Shown: positions 54,322 through 61,160 of the stretch, piece by piece
Numbering within the stretch: the stretch's first letter is position 1
How the letters are laid out: the number at the start of each line of letters is the position of its first letter
Source of the DNA: Pseudoxanthomonas sp. CF125
GTDB lineage: Bacteria; Pseudomonadota; Gammaproteobacteria; Xanthomonadales; Xanthomonadaceae
Direction of reading: 5' to 3'
DNA: 64,000 nucleotides
Assembly (NCBI RefSeq): GCF_900104085.1
Contig: NZ_FNLD01000001.1
Location: 1,158,096 to 1,222,095, forward strand
Program-made: the position numbers and the translations under genes
Notes under the pieces: generated by a model
What the model was told of the DNA's origin: nothing
Database searches by the model: none
The model's input: the letters and a program-made list of their open reading frames with translations, nothing else

Positions 54322-54575
54322 CAGCCGCCATCCCCTTGGATAATGACCTTGTCATCCACGATGCGGATGTACTCGATGGGCGAGTATCGTTGCCCGACCT
54401 GGACCATACAGCCCTGCATCGGCCCCCAGCTATGGCGGAGCCCCATCAGGCCGGCGCGCTTACTGCAGGAATAGGCTTCTCCGTACATGGTCAGGCCCAC
54501 AGTCACGGCAACGAATAGCCCGAATGCCAGGAAAATCAGGAACACTTCCGCGTCACCGCGTTGACTACGTTTCAT
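54321..54575 (-). CDS. Small single-span membrane protein
   Basis: 84 residues with one membrane segment (about 11-32) and a mature part containing two Cys (A-Y-S-C-S and Q-G-C-M-V-Q-V). TGATG overlaps on both sides. Function unknown; in an early operon it could act on the host envelope or in superinfection exclusion. Confidence 0.55.
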   Translation of the reverse strand: MKRSQRGDAEVFLIFLAFGLFVAVTVGLTMYGEAYSCSKRAGLMGLRHSWGPMQGCMVQVGQRYSPIEYIRIVDDKVIIQGDGG

Positions 54576-55081
54576 CAGCTTCCATCCTCGTTAGACGGCG
54601 GATTCGGCACATACGGCGCCTTAGTCACATCGATCACCTCACCGCCAGCGCCGAACTGGATGGCGTGCGGGTTCTGGAAGTCGTCGTCTTGCTCGGCGCG
54701 GTCTCGGAGGTAGGCGGCGGCAACGGCGTGCGGAACGATCTGCGGTGTCTGCCGGGCCTTCAAATATTCGTGTAGGTAGCCCATGATGTTGAACAGAACC
54801 GCACAGCACGCATCCTCGACCCCCTCGCGAGCCGGGACGCCGCGGTGGTTGGCCCACAGGTCGTAGAAGTGGCGCCAGCCCGACTTAACGTAGGCGTCCA
54901 GCGGAATTCCCGCCTGCCAGTTGTCAGAGGCTCGTAGCGTGCCGTCCGGCAGCTTGCGGTGACGGTGCATGTAGCGGCCATATGCAGCGACTACTAGCGG
55001 CGAGAGGAACCCCTCAAAGTCCCACTTGTCCGCGTCCTGATCCCGCGTCGCCCCTGTGGCGAACTCTCGGATGCCGCCCAT
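54575..55081 (-). CDS. dATP/dGTP diphosphohydrolase-domain protein (DUF5664-like)
   Basis: 168 residues. The N-terminal block F-A-T-G-A-T-R-D, K-W-D-F-E-G-F-L-S-P, Y-M-H-R-H-R and D-N-W-Q-A-G-I-P matches the phage domain annotated as dATP/dGTP diphosphohydrolase. It would hydrolyse purine dNTPs, changing the nucleotide pool. No PurZ-like base-modification gene is in this window, so a modified genome is not implied. Confidence 0.75.
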   Translation of the reverse strand: MGGIREFATGATRDQDADKWDFEGFLSPLVVAAYGRYMHRHRKLPDGTLRASDNWQAGIPLDAYVKSGWRHFYDLWANHRGVPAREGVEDACCAVLFNIMGYLHEYLKARQTPQIVPHAVAAAYLRDRAEQDDDFQNPHAIQFGAGGEVIDVTKAPYVPNPPSNEDGS

Positions 55082-55082
55082 G

Positions 55083-55373
55083 TCACAGCTCCACGCGGTT
55101 CCGGGTGGAGGCGAAGTAGTTTGTCGCGGCCTCTACCTGACGGGCGATGGTGTTTAGTTGTTCCGCCAGGGCGCATCCGCTCTGCTGGTCTTTCGATTCG
55201 GCGGTGGCAGTTGGAGCGGCGGGCGCCAGAACGGAGCTGACGCGCTGATTGGTGAATTCCGCCTCTTGCGACAGAAGCTCGGCGGCCTGGTACAGGCGAC
55301 TTACGGCCGCCCCAACTTCGGACTGGCGAGCGGCATCACCGATAGACTTAGGAGCACATTGCGAATTGGACAT
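55083..55373 (-). CDS. Hypothetical phage protein, 96 residues
   Basis: Starts at the ATG 55373, eight to nine bases after GAGGG; a GTG at 55382 is too close to that site. Helical, Ala/Ser/Gln-rich with a flexible middle (L-A-P-A-A-P-T-A-T-A). No recognised domain. Confidence 0.55.
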   Translation of the reverse strand: MSNSQCAPKSIGDAARQSEVGAAVSRLYQAAELLSQEAEFTNQRVSSVLAPAAPTATAESKDQQSGCALAEQLNTIARQVEAATNYFASTRNRVEL

Positions 55374-55419
55374 GGCACACACCCTCTTGTTTGGTGGTGC
55401 CAGTTAATTACCTTTGTGT

Positions 55420-55689
55420 CTACGCCGCTTCATCAGGTGTAGAACGGTTTCGGCGATGCCTATGGCACATCTTGTAGACGGTTGAGGGAGCTACGCCGAG
55501 CCGGATTGCTGCTACATTCCGTCCCAACGGCAACAACTCAGCGGCCTGCTGGTCCCGCATCGCCGCGTCATGCGCCCTGCGATACCGCCCCACCAGCTCA
55601 CCCAGCGCAAGTTCAAACTCCACCCCTGCGCCAAACTTCTCCCGCATCGCGTCGGACAGCTTGGACATTGCTTCGTCAGTCATGCACAT
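55420..55689 (-). CDS. Helix-turn-helix regulatory-type protein
   Basis: 89 residues. A helical N-terminal half and a C-terminal HTH, N-V-A-A-I-R-L-G-V-A-P-S-T-V-Y-K-M, followed by a basic tail. AAGGGG lies about 7 bases before the start at 55689. It resembles small phage DNA-binding regulators and could control the downstream early or late genes; the target is unknown. Confidence 0.65.
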   Translation of the reverse strand: MCMTDEAMSKLSDAMREKFGAGVEFELALGELVGRYRRAHDAAMRDQQAAELLPLGRNVAAIRLGVAPSTVYKMCHRHRRNRSTPDEAA

Positions 55690-55699
55690 GATGTTCCCC

Positions 55700-56005
55700 T
55701 TATTCCCACAATCCAGGATTGCGCGCCGCAGCTATCGCGGCCTCGATTGTCTCCACCACAAACACCGGCAAGCCTGCAGCCAGCCATTCACGATGGAACT
55801 TGACTTGATCGTCCGTCAGCGTCCTTGCGCTTGGAGGCTTTGCGCCATCCTTGATTTCTAGCAGCGTGAGCCGTCCTAACGCTCCAGCCAGCAGATCCGG
55901 ACAGCCATCACCCACGGCGCCTAGGTCCAGCACCATGACGCCATTGGCACGCAGCGCCTTCACTATTTCGGCGTGATTAGAGTCTCGCTTGGCGGCTCGC
56001 CTCAC
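55700..56005 (-). CDS. VRR-NUC-like small nuclease
   Basis: 101 residues, GTG start overlapping the previous stop. The G-D-G-C-P-D-L-L-A-G strand-turn and L-T-L-L-E-I-K-D-G give the D...E-x-K signature of the PD-(D/E)XK/VRR-NUC fold. Such stand-alone domains act in phages as structure-specific nucleases in recombination or repair. Confidence 0.75.
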   Translation of the reverse strand: MRRAAKRDSNHAEIVKALRANGVMVLDLGAVGDGCPDLLAGALGRLTLLEIKDGAKPPSARTLTDDQVKFHREWLAAGLPVFVVETIEAAIAAARNPGLWE

Positions 56006-56187
56006 TTCAACGCCTCCTTTCCAGCTTCGGTTAGCTCAAACGGTATCGGCTCGTTACCTGCATCGCCCAACTCGCGATCCACCCACGCGCGATCCTCTGC
56101 GCGGGGGGCGTAATCGGGAATCTCAAACACAGATATACGCGAGCCAGATCCCTCTCTCATCTCAATAAGCCTTATCCGTCCGGCCAT
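56002..56187 (-). CDS. Small hypothetical phage protein
   Basis: 61 residues from the ATG at 56187, with GAGGAG seven bases ahead; the longer open frame is a shadow of the upstream gene. Charged, with R-I-R-L-I-E-M-R-E-G-S-G-S-R. Function unknown. Confidence 0.6.
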   Translation of the reverse strand: MAGRIRLIEMREGSGSRISVFEIPDYAPRAEDRAWVDRELGDAGNEPIPFELTEAGKEALK

Positions 56188-56498
56188 CACAACACTCCTC
56201 GTAACTGCCCAGGAACCGCCCCATACGCCCGCTTCGTATGCAGATGTAGGAGTTGGACGGAAAGCTCGGGCGGTGCCGGCAACGGGCAGTCCGTCATGTC
56301 CTCCTGCATCTCCTGCCGAGTCGGGATGCCCTTCGCCTTTCGCATGCGGGCGTTGTCCTGGCGCTGGCAGGTTTTGCAGTAGGCCCGCGGCGCGCCGCAA
56401 CTCATCGAGAAACTGGAAATGGGCTGAACCATGCCTCCGTGTGTGCAGGACTTGCGGTTGCAGTGCTTGTGTGTGATTACATCCATCTGGGCAATCAT
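56187..56498 (-). CDS. Zinc-finger phage protein
   Basis: 103 residues from the ATG at 56498, set by AAGGAGA and an ATGA overlap. Cys pairs in H-C-N-R-K-S-C and C-K-T-C around a basic helix (Q-D-N-A-R-M-R-K-A-K-G) suggest a zinc-binding DNA- or RNA-contacting fold related to HNH/recombination zinc fingers. It forms a run with the two nuclease genes upstream. Confidence 0.6.
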   Translation of the reverse strand: MIAQMDVITHKHCNRKSCTHGGMVQPISSFSMSCGAPRAYCKTCQRQDNARMRKAKGIPTRQEMQEDMTDCPLPAPPELSVQLLHLHTKRAYGAVPGQLRGVL

Positions 56499-56761
56499 TC
56501 GTAGATTCTCCTTAGCGTTTCGTTCAGCGCATCGATTTCTTCCATCTTGTGAATCCGCCACATGGTCTTGTCGCCGTGGATGCCCATCGGCCCGGTGTGG
56601 CATTGCTTGCACAGGCCGACCGTCGTGAAGTGCGCGCCCTGTTTGATGTGGTGGGCGTCTACGTAAGGGCCTGCACCGCAGACTGCGCAACCGGACTCCT
56701 TGACCTTGCCCATGTGGGCCGACTCGCCGGAGGTGATGCGCTTGGCGTTCTTGGTTCTCAT
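56495..56761 (-). CDS. Ref/DUF968-like HNH recombination nuclease
   Basis: 88 residues from the ATG at 56761 (ATGA overlap). The motif set C-A-V-C-G, D-A-H-H-I-K-Q-G and L-C-K-Q-C-H-T-G-P, then G-I-H-G-D-K-T-M-W, matches the core of the RecA-dependent nuclease Ref and related phage HNH proteins. It would cut DNA during recombination. Confidence 0.75.
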   Translation of the reverse strand: MRTKNAKRITSGESAHMGKVKESGCAVCGAGPYVDAHHIKQGAHFTTVGLCKQCHTGPMGIHGDKTMWRIHKMEEIDALNETLRRIYE

Positions 56762-57012
56762 GCGACCAGCCCCTGCATCAGCAGCCCAAACCAAACGTGC
56801 GGCGGCTTGTCTGCCTTCTTGCAATTGCAGTCGCGACAAGCAACCTTCATGTTGTCCCGGGTTCCAGGGCCGCCCATGCACTTCGGCACGACGTGATCAA
56901 GAGTGGCCTGGCGGATCGTTAGCGGCTTGTTGCAGTAGGCACACTTGCCGTTCTGCGCAGCGAAGAGGAAGCGCTTGCGATTGCGCCTATTGCGGTTCTT
57001 CTTCGCAGTCAC
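56758..57012 (-). CDS. HNH endonuclease
   Basis: 84 residues, GTG start. Basic N-terminus (N-R-N-R-R-N-R-K-R), then C-A-Y-C, L-D-H-V-V-P-K-C-M-G-G and D-N-M-K-V-A-C-R-D-C-N, the complete zinc-stabilised HNH fold. It is the second of three zinc-containing nucleic-acid proteins in a row. Confidence 0.85.
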   Translation of the reverse strand: MTAKKNRNRRNRKRFLFAAQNGKCAYCNKPLTIRQATLDHVVPKCMGGPGTRDNMKVACRDCNCKKADKPPHVWFGLLMQGLVA

Positions 57013-57287
57013 GCGCTCACCCCCTCCCTACACCGATCCATAAGCTCGGTGAAGGAAAATTCTGAGGCGCGGTGGCCGTCGTCTACTAATGGCTCTAGTT
57101 GGTACGCCCTCCACGCTCGACGCTCACCCTGAAAGCATTCGATTGGAGATATGTCTAACCCATAAAACATTCCGAACGGCCCCCAATCCTCAAGCTGAGT
57201 CACAACAGCGGCCCGTCCAACGCATTCAGTTCTAAATTCTGCAGCCACGACCCTAACTAGCTGTCCGATCTTGAATTCACACATCAC
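57009..57287 (-). CDS. Hypothetical phage protein
   Basis: 92 residues if started at the GTG 57287, or 91 from the ATG at 57284 that overlaps the NinB stop as TGATG. The sequence F-K-I-G-Q-L-V-R-V-V-A-A-E and R-A-A-V-V-T-Q-L-E suggests a small SH3-like barrel. Function unknown. Confidence 0.55.
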   Translation of the reverse strand: MMCEFKIGQLVRVVAAEFRTECVGRAAVVTQLEDWGPFGMFYGLDISPIECFQGERRAWRAYQLEPLVDDGHRASEFSFTELMDRCREGVSA

Positions 57288-57700
57288 GCAGCCTCCGAAT
57301 AAGTCTCAGGAATAAACGCACCGCACTTGGCGGCGATTGGAAATACAACCGAGTCCAGCAACTGACCAAACCGCGCCGGGTCGATCACGTCGCGCTTGCC
57401 GTTCTCGTCGGTCGTCGTGCGGCGGAACGGGACGGACTCCAGGCCGTGTGGGTTGTTGGGCGTCTTGGGAACCTTGCGATCTACCCAGCCGAAGAACTGG
57501 CCGCATACCCATTCGTGCACGTCATCCACCGTGTAACCCATGACCTCCGCTATCGGCGGGTAGCACACGCCGAACAGGTAGCGATTCTGCGGATCGGTCC
57601 GCGACTTCACCCACCGCTTGCTGCTCACCTCTAGCGGCAGCTTTTGCGTGCGGAGGAAGGCGAACCAGTTTTGGAGTTGTTCGGGGGTGGCGATTTTCAT
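57284..57700 (-). CDS. ninB: NinB-like recombination protein
   Basis: 138 residues. R-T-D-P-Q-N-R-Y-L-F-G-V and P-I-A-E-V-M-G-Y-T-V-D-D-V-H-E-W match the conserved part of lambda NinB/Orf-type single-strand-binding recombination proteins. It would help load recombinase on phage DNA. Neighbouring HNH, Ref-like and VRR-NUC genes support a recombination module. Confidence 0.75.
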   Translation of the reverse strand: MKIATPEQLQNWFAFLRTQKLPLEVSSKRWVKSRTDPQNRYLFGVCYPPIAEVMGYTVDDVHEWVCGQFFGWVDRKVPKTPNNPHGLESVPFRRTTTDENGKRDVIDPARFGQLLDSVVFPIAAKCGAFIPETYSEAA

Positions 57701-57927
57701 CTCAGCGGCTTCCCGTTATTGGCAATCCACGCGGCATCTGCGAAGTTCCCGCCGTCGCAGTTGACGCAGCGGATTCCGTTGATGACGACTTCAGACGGAG
57801 CTGTCCGTTGATATGGCGGGCAGAGCGCGGCGTAGCTTCGTTCATCATCCCCAACGCGACCGCTAACCCCACCCCTGCCGCCGCCGCTATTTCCTGTGCG
57901 TTGAACCCTTCTTTGAGAAGTAGCCAT
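57697..57927 (-). CDS. Cys-containing C-terminal half of a frame-shifted or overlapping gene
   Basis: 76 residues as drawn. The N-terminal 35 look unconstrained, but the tail from about C-P-P-Y-Q to the stop (containing C-V-N-C-D-G-G-N-F-A-D-A-A-W) looks genuine, and its stop overlaps the NinB start (ATGA) like other junctions here. It may be the true end of the gene that starts at 57944 in the neighbouring frame. Confidence 0.45.
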   Translation of the reverse strand: MATSQRRVQRTGNSGGGRGGVSGRVGDDERSYAALCPPYQRTAPSEVVINGIRCVNCDGGNFADAAWIANNGKPLR

Positions 57928-57944
57928 GTGTGCGCCTTCTTCAT
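57702..57944 (-). CDS. Small HTH-like protein, N-terminal half of the same locus
   Basis: 80 residues as drawn. The start overlaps the replication gene stop (ATGA), with AGAGG six bases ahead. The first ~40 residues (W-L-L-L-K-E-G-F-N-A-Q-E-I-A-A-A-A-G-V-G) look like a real HTH-type sequence, whereas the last ~30 look like out-of-frame translation. A frameshift into the frame ending at 57697 would join the two convincing halves. Confidence 0.5.
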   Translation of the reverse strand: MKKAHTWLLLKEGFNAQEIAAAAGVGLAVALGMMNEATPRSARHINGQLRLKSSSTESAASTATAGTSQMPRGLPITGSR

Positions 57945-58792
57945 GATTCGCCTCTATGTTTGGCGGTTGCAGCCGCGATCAGTCGATCCCTTTCGGTTTC
58001 GTCTATCTGGCCGTTGTGGCATTGCTGTCTCGCCCAGTTGCATGCGCGCTCTAGCGGTGACTCGGACGGAGCCATTGCCTGCTTCGGGGTATTGGTTTGC
58101 GGGCGCGAGGTGCCAACGGTTCCTGGTGGCGCGGCGCGCTCGCCCCGTATCCAGTTCCGCCACGTCTTCTGCCAATCGGTTTTCCTAGCCCTGGCCCCAG
58201 GCAAGGATTGCCAGTGATCGGCAAACTTCTCGCCCTGCTTTGGGATATCCAGGTCGGGGCGCTCCAGCTTCGCCCATGCTGCCCAGTCGTCAGGAAGCTT
58301 CCAGTCGTCAGGGAGGCGGCTGCCGTTCTTGCCCTTCGTCTCGGTGACTGAAGGGGGAGGCGCCGCAGGCGGATCAACCTGCTCTTGATTCTCAACGACA
58401 ACGGATACGTCAACGTCAACGTCAACGACTAGGTGAGCATTTGTTTGCACTTGCGCGCAAATGTTTGCATTTGTTGGTGGGGGGTACTTTGACGGGGACC
58501 GCTTCTGCCATTCCGTGTTGCTGCATTCCAAGAAAGGCTTGCCGGCATGGGAGTAAAGAGCGATCAGTCCGGCCTTCTGGCACGCAGCCATCCAACGGGT
58601 ACAGTCGGCCTCACGCACGCGGTCAACCCGCAAGGGGAAGAGCATTGAACGGAGAATGGAAGGGCGGGCGTCGTACCTGCCGTAGTCGTCCACCTTGGAA
58701 AGCAGGCGGCGGTAGAACACTTCAGCGGACGAATCCAGCTCGTCCACCTTGTCGCTGGTCAGGATCGTCTCGCGAATGATCCTGTTGGGCAT
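57941..58792 (-). CDS. Phage replication initiation-type protein
   Basis: 283 residues. The N-terminus (P-N-R-I-I-R-E-T-I-L-T-S, V-F-Y-R-R-L-L-S-K-V-D-D-Y-G-R-Y-D-A-R-P) is the conserved start of a family of phage replication proteins with a winged-helix domain. A low-complexity Val/Asp linker (V-V-D-V-D-V-D-V, about residues 121-128) precedes a C-terminal half with Trp-rich helices (W-Q-K-T-W-R-N-W-I-R-G). It would bind the phage origin and recruit host helicase; the origin was not located. Confidence 0.8.
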   Translation of the reverse strand: MPNRIIRETILTSDKVDELDSSAEVFYRRLLSKVDDYGRYDARPSILRSMLFPLRVDRVREADCTRWMAACQKAGLIALYSHAGKPFLECSNTEWQKRSPSKYPPPTNANICAQVQTNAHLVVDVDVDVSVVVENQEQVDPPAAPPPSVTETKGKNGSRLPDDWKLPDDWAAWAKLERPDLDIPKQGEKFADHWQSLPGARARKTDWQKTWRNWIRGERAAPPGTVGTSRPQTNTPKQAMAPSESPLERACNWARQQCHNGQIDETERDRLIAAATAKHRGES

Positions 58793-59466
58793 CAGTAAAG
58801 CCCCCCTTCTTTCGACACCCGGTCAAGAACCGGATCGAGGGCTAACTTGATCTGCTCTAAGCAGTTCAGAGGGTCGCGGAAGATATCGCTGCCGCTGAAC
58901 CTCAGCGCTGGAAACCCTGCGGTGATGAAGGCCCGGTCGCGGGCTTTGTCTCGAGACGCCTGTTCTTTCGTTTTCTCGTGGAAAGCATGACCATCGCACT
59001 CAATGGCCAACCCGCCTACCTTGTTTTTTAACTTGAACCAAACAAGGAAGTCCGCCTTATACCCGCCGATTTCTGCTTGGGGCGTGATCCAGAACTCCAG
59101 ATGTTCCGTATCCCCAAACTGCTTCTTATGGTCAGCCGGGCCATTGATGAAATCAATCTTAGGAAATTCTGCCCAATCCATGTACAGCCACAACAACGCG
59201 CCCAGCATTTGGTCTTCGATAGGGCTACCGGTGTCAGCTGCGTTGTAGGCCTCGCTGAGCGCGGAAAGGCGCTGAGCGATTGTTATGGTGAATTGCTCAG
59301 GATTGCAGTGACCATCACCGGTCTCCGGCTCCAACCAAAAGCCATGGGCGTCGCCCGCGATCCATGCGCCCATGGCCTGGTTGAACACTCTGCGGGCATC
59401 CTCAGGCACTTCAATTAGCTCAGACGGCGGCTCGCAGGTCCGCCGCAAATGATCCCAGACACTCAT
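58792..59466 (-). CDS. DUF559/Vsr-like endonuclease-fold protein
   Basis: 224 residues from the ATG at 59466 (AAGGAGAG ahead, TAATG overlap). The C-terminal half has Y-K-A-D-F-L-V-W, L-A-I-E-C-D-G-H-A-F-H and R-D-K-A-R-D-R-A-F, the DUF559 very-short-patch-repair-like nuclease pattern with Asp/Glu metal ligands. The N-terminal ~110 residues are a helical extension. Probably a repair or recombination nuclease. Confidence 0.75.
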   Translation of the reverse strand: MSVWDHLRRTCEPPSELIEVPEDARRVFNQAMGAWIAGDAHGFWLEPETGDGHCNPEQFTITIAQRLSALSEAYNAADTGSPIEDQMLGALLWLYMDWAEFPKIDFINGPADHKKQFGDTEHLEFWITPQAEIGGYKADFLVWFKLKNKVGGLAIECDGHAFHEKTKEQASRDKARDRAFITAGFPALRFSGSDIFRDPLNCLEQIKLALDPVLDRVSKEGGLY

Positions 59467-59651
59467 TAGCACTCTCCTTTGTCTATGCCGGCCTCAATCC
59501 ACTTGGCGATCACCCAGCGGATGGCTCGGGCCGTAGCATTGCAGTACGGGCAAGGCGTTGACTTAACTGTCACGTCGCTTGAGGTAGCGTATCGATGGGC
59601 CCTTAAAAGCCCCCGACTCAGACGACCAATAAGAAAGAGGTTCACGGCCAC
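59466..59651 (-). CDS. Small zinc-knuckle protein
   Basis: 61 residues, GTG start with GGGG a few bases ahead; a second GTG at 59645 is possible. It has a C-P-Y-C pair followed by a helix (A-R-A-I-R-W-V-I-A-K-W-I-E) and a final Cys. Basic N-terminus. Function unknown. Confidence 0.55.
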   Translation of the reverse strand: MAVNLFLIGRLSRGLLRAHRYATSSDVTVKSTPCPYCNATARAIRWVIAKWIEAGIDKGEC

Positions 59652-60004
59652 TTGACCCCTGCCCGCTCCAAGAGCGCCGGGAGGGCCTTAGCAAGCTCGG
59701 CAAGCTGCGCAATCGCCTCGCTGTGGGCTGCCTGAGGACAGGTCAGGTACTTCTCGATCAGGTAATGGATCGGCGAAACGTCGCCGTTCTCGATGTACCG
59801 CTCTAGCTCGTCTATGGTCAGGGCGCGAGGCTTTCCGCCGCTGTCCGAACCGGCCAGCTTCTCGGTGAGCTTGGACGGCGAGAGATCCATCTTGCCGGCG
59901 ACCTCGACCAACCCTTGTTGATACACCTGCCCCACCATGTGTTCCCGCAGGCTGCGGGCGCGCTGTGTGAGACCGTCTTGGTAGGTAATACTTAGGTGGC
60001 GCAT
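59642..60004 (-). CDS. CII-like phage regulatory protein
   Basis: 120 residues from the ATG at 60004, with AAGGGGG ahead; the longer frame runs across non-coding sequence. An HTH is visible at L-V-E-V-A-G-K-M-D-L-S-P-S-K-L-T-E-K-L, followed by a C-terminal helical oligomerisation part, as in the phage CII regulatory family. It is the first gene after cro in the leftward early operon, the place of cII in lambdoid phages. Confidence 0.75.
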   Translation of the reverse strand: MRHLSITYQDGLTQRARSLREHMVGQVYQQGLVEVAGKMDLSPSKLTEKLAGSDSGGKPRALTIDELERYIENGDVSPIHYLIEKYLTCPQAAHSEAIAQLAELAKALPALLERAGVKWP

Positions 60005-60016
60005 GCATCCCCCTTG

Positions 60017-60048
60017 CTGGGGAACCGCGGGGAACTTGTGTTCCCCAG
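60017..60048. promoter_or_regulatory. Mutually exclusive hairpins before the CII-like gene
   Basis: CTGGGGAA (60017-60024) can pair with TTCCCCAG (60041-60048), or GGGGAAC (60029-60035) with GTTCCCC (60040-60046). The two cannot form together. They lie in the transcript between cro and the CII-like gene. Confidence 0.5.
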
Positions 60049-60107
60049 AATTCCCCTTGATGGTCATGAAAATGGCCGGGTCCCTTTCGGAGCCCAGCCA
60101 CATGGAA

Positions 60108-60296
60108 TTACTTGTGTTTGTCGCCTTTCCAGAGTTCAGGACGCAGAGCGCGCACCTGCCACTGTCGCCCACGAGGAAGCGCTTGATCTTCCTTCCATGC
60201 ACTAACGGCCTGACGAGTCACGCCGAGGAATGCAGCGAGTTCTACGTCCTTGTCGAACCCGAGGGCGGACTTGAGGAAGCGCTTCGTAATGTTCAT
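60108..60296 (-). CDS. cro: Cro-like repressor
   Basis: 62 residues. A compact HTH, D-V-E-L-A-A-F-L-G-V-T-R-Q-A-V-S-A-W-K, and the ending A-L-R-P-E-L-W are typical of Cro/YdaS-like DNA-binding proteins. It is the first leftward gene and starts 7 bases from the first operator of the left triplet. It should compete with the repressor at those operators and favour lytic growth. Confidence 0.85.
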   Translation of the reverse strand: MNITKRFLKSALGFDKDVELAAFLGVTRQAVSAWKEDQALPRGRQWQVRALRPELWKGDKHK

Positions 60297-60303
60297 TTCT
60301 GAA

Positions 60304-60366
60304 GTAAATCACTGTTTACCCTTCTCGTCAACCACTATTTACCTGGAAAAGTCAAGAATGGTTGAC
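60304..60366. promoter_or_regulatory. Operator triplet between cro and repressor
   Basis: Three 16-bp sites of the form GTMAA-N6-TTKAC: GTAAATCACTGTTTAC (60304-60319), GTCAACCACTATTTAC (60327-60342), GTCAAGAATGGTTGAC (60351-60366). On the minus strand TTGACG from the middle site and TTTACT from the first lie 17 bases apart, forming the cro promoter. The third site overlaps the repressor start region, so the repressor can limit its own synthesis. Confidence 0.85.
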
Positions 60367-60897
60367 ATGACTATTGGCGAACGTCTCAACCAACTGCGGC
60401 TAGATGCGGGACTGACCCTGGAACAGGCCGGCGCTATCGCCGGTACTACCAAACAGTCCATGTCCCAGATCGAAAAGGGCAAGACGCAGGTTCCTGGCGG
60501 CGTCGCTCTGGAGGCGTGGAGCCGATACTACGGCGTCAGCATTCAATGGCTTACGACCGGGAAGGGCTCCAAGAAGCCCGCCGACAAAGCGTCTCAGTCT
60601 GTGAGCGAGGACGAAAATATAATGACCCAAGCCGCCGAATACGTGCTGGGTCAGTTTGAGCAATGGGGTATATCGCTCCGACCCAAGGAGGACGCAGATC
60701 TGATCACTGGGGTGTTCAGGATTCTCAAGCGTCCTAACGACAACAACGTTGTCGTCGTAACCCGCTGGCTGGCAGAACAAGTCACAGCAAGAGGGTTAGG
60801 CAATGTCGGAGAACGGAAAACTGGAAGCAATGGCGGCTCTGATAGCCGAGCGGATACAGCAACGCCGCGCAGAACGGCCAAAGCTAAGGCTCGTTAG
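60358..60897 (+). CDS. cI: CI-like phage repressor (no peptidase domain)
   Basis: 179 residues from the ATG 60358, or 176 from the ATG 60367, which would sit directly after the third operator. HTH_3 domain: I-G-E-R-L-N-Q-L-R, L-E-Q-A-G-A-I-A-G-T-T-K-Q-S-M-S-Q-I-E-K-G. The C-terminal half is helical and lacks the Ala-Gly cleavage site and Ser/Lys dyad of LexA/CI proteases. It should repress both operator triplets. The next gene overlaps its 3' end by 95 bases. Confidence 0.85.
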   Translation: MVDMTIGERLNQLRLDAGLTLEQAGAIAGTTKQSMSQIEKGKTQVPGGVALEAWSRYYGVSIQWLTTGKGSKKPADKASQSVSEDENIMTQAAEYVLGQFEQWGISLRPKEDADLITGVFRILKRPNDNNVVVVTRWLAEQVTARGLGNVGERKTGSNGGSDSRADTATPRRTAKAKAR

Positions 60898-61150
60898 TAG
60901 AGAGGATTTTCACGCCCCAGCCGCCGATATGGTGACAAGGGAATGCAGGCTTCAGCGGATTAAGTGGCTATCCCGCACCTACTCCTTGAAGTGGCTGGTA
61001 AACCAGCATACGTTTGGCCTGGCAAGTGTTGACTGCCTAGAGGACGTTGATCTGGCAGAGTGCCATCGGGAACTAGAACAGGCCCGAGAATGTATCGCGG
61101 AGGGGATTCCGCTAGAGGATGTTGGGCTTATCCGTACTCACGCGTTTTAA
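60803..61150 (+). CDS. Hypothetical protein co-transcribed with the repressor
   Basis: 115 residues, helical and charged (A-A-L-I-A-E-R-I-Q-Q-R-R-A-E-R-P-K). The start lies inside the repressor gene in another frame. No known motif. Being in the lysogenic transcript, it may be made in the lysogen. Confidence 0.6.
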   Translation: MSENGKLEAMAALIAERIQQRRAERPKLRLVSREDFHAPAADMVTRECRLQRIKWLSRTYSLKWLVNQHTFGLASVDCLEDVDLAECHRELEQARECIAEGIPLEDVGLIRTHAF

Positions 61151-61160
61151 GGGGGTGTTT

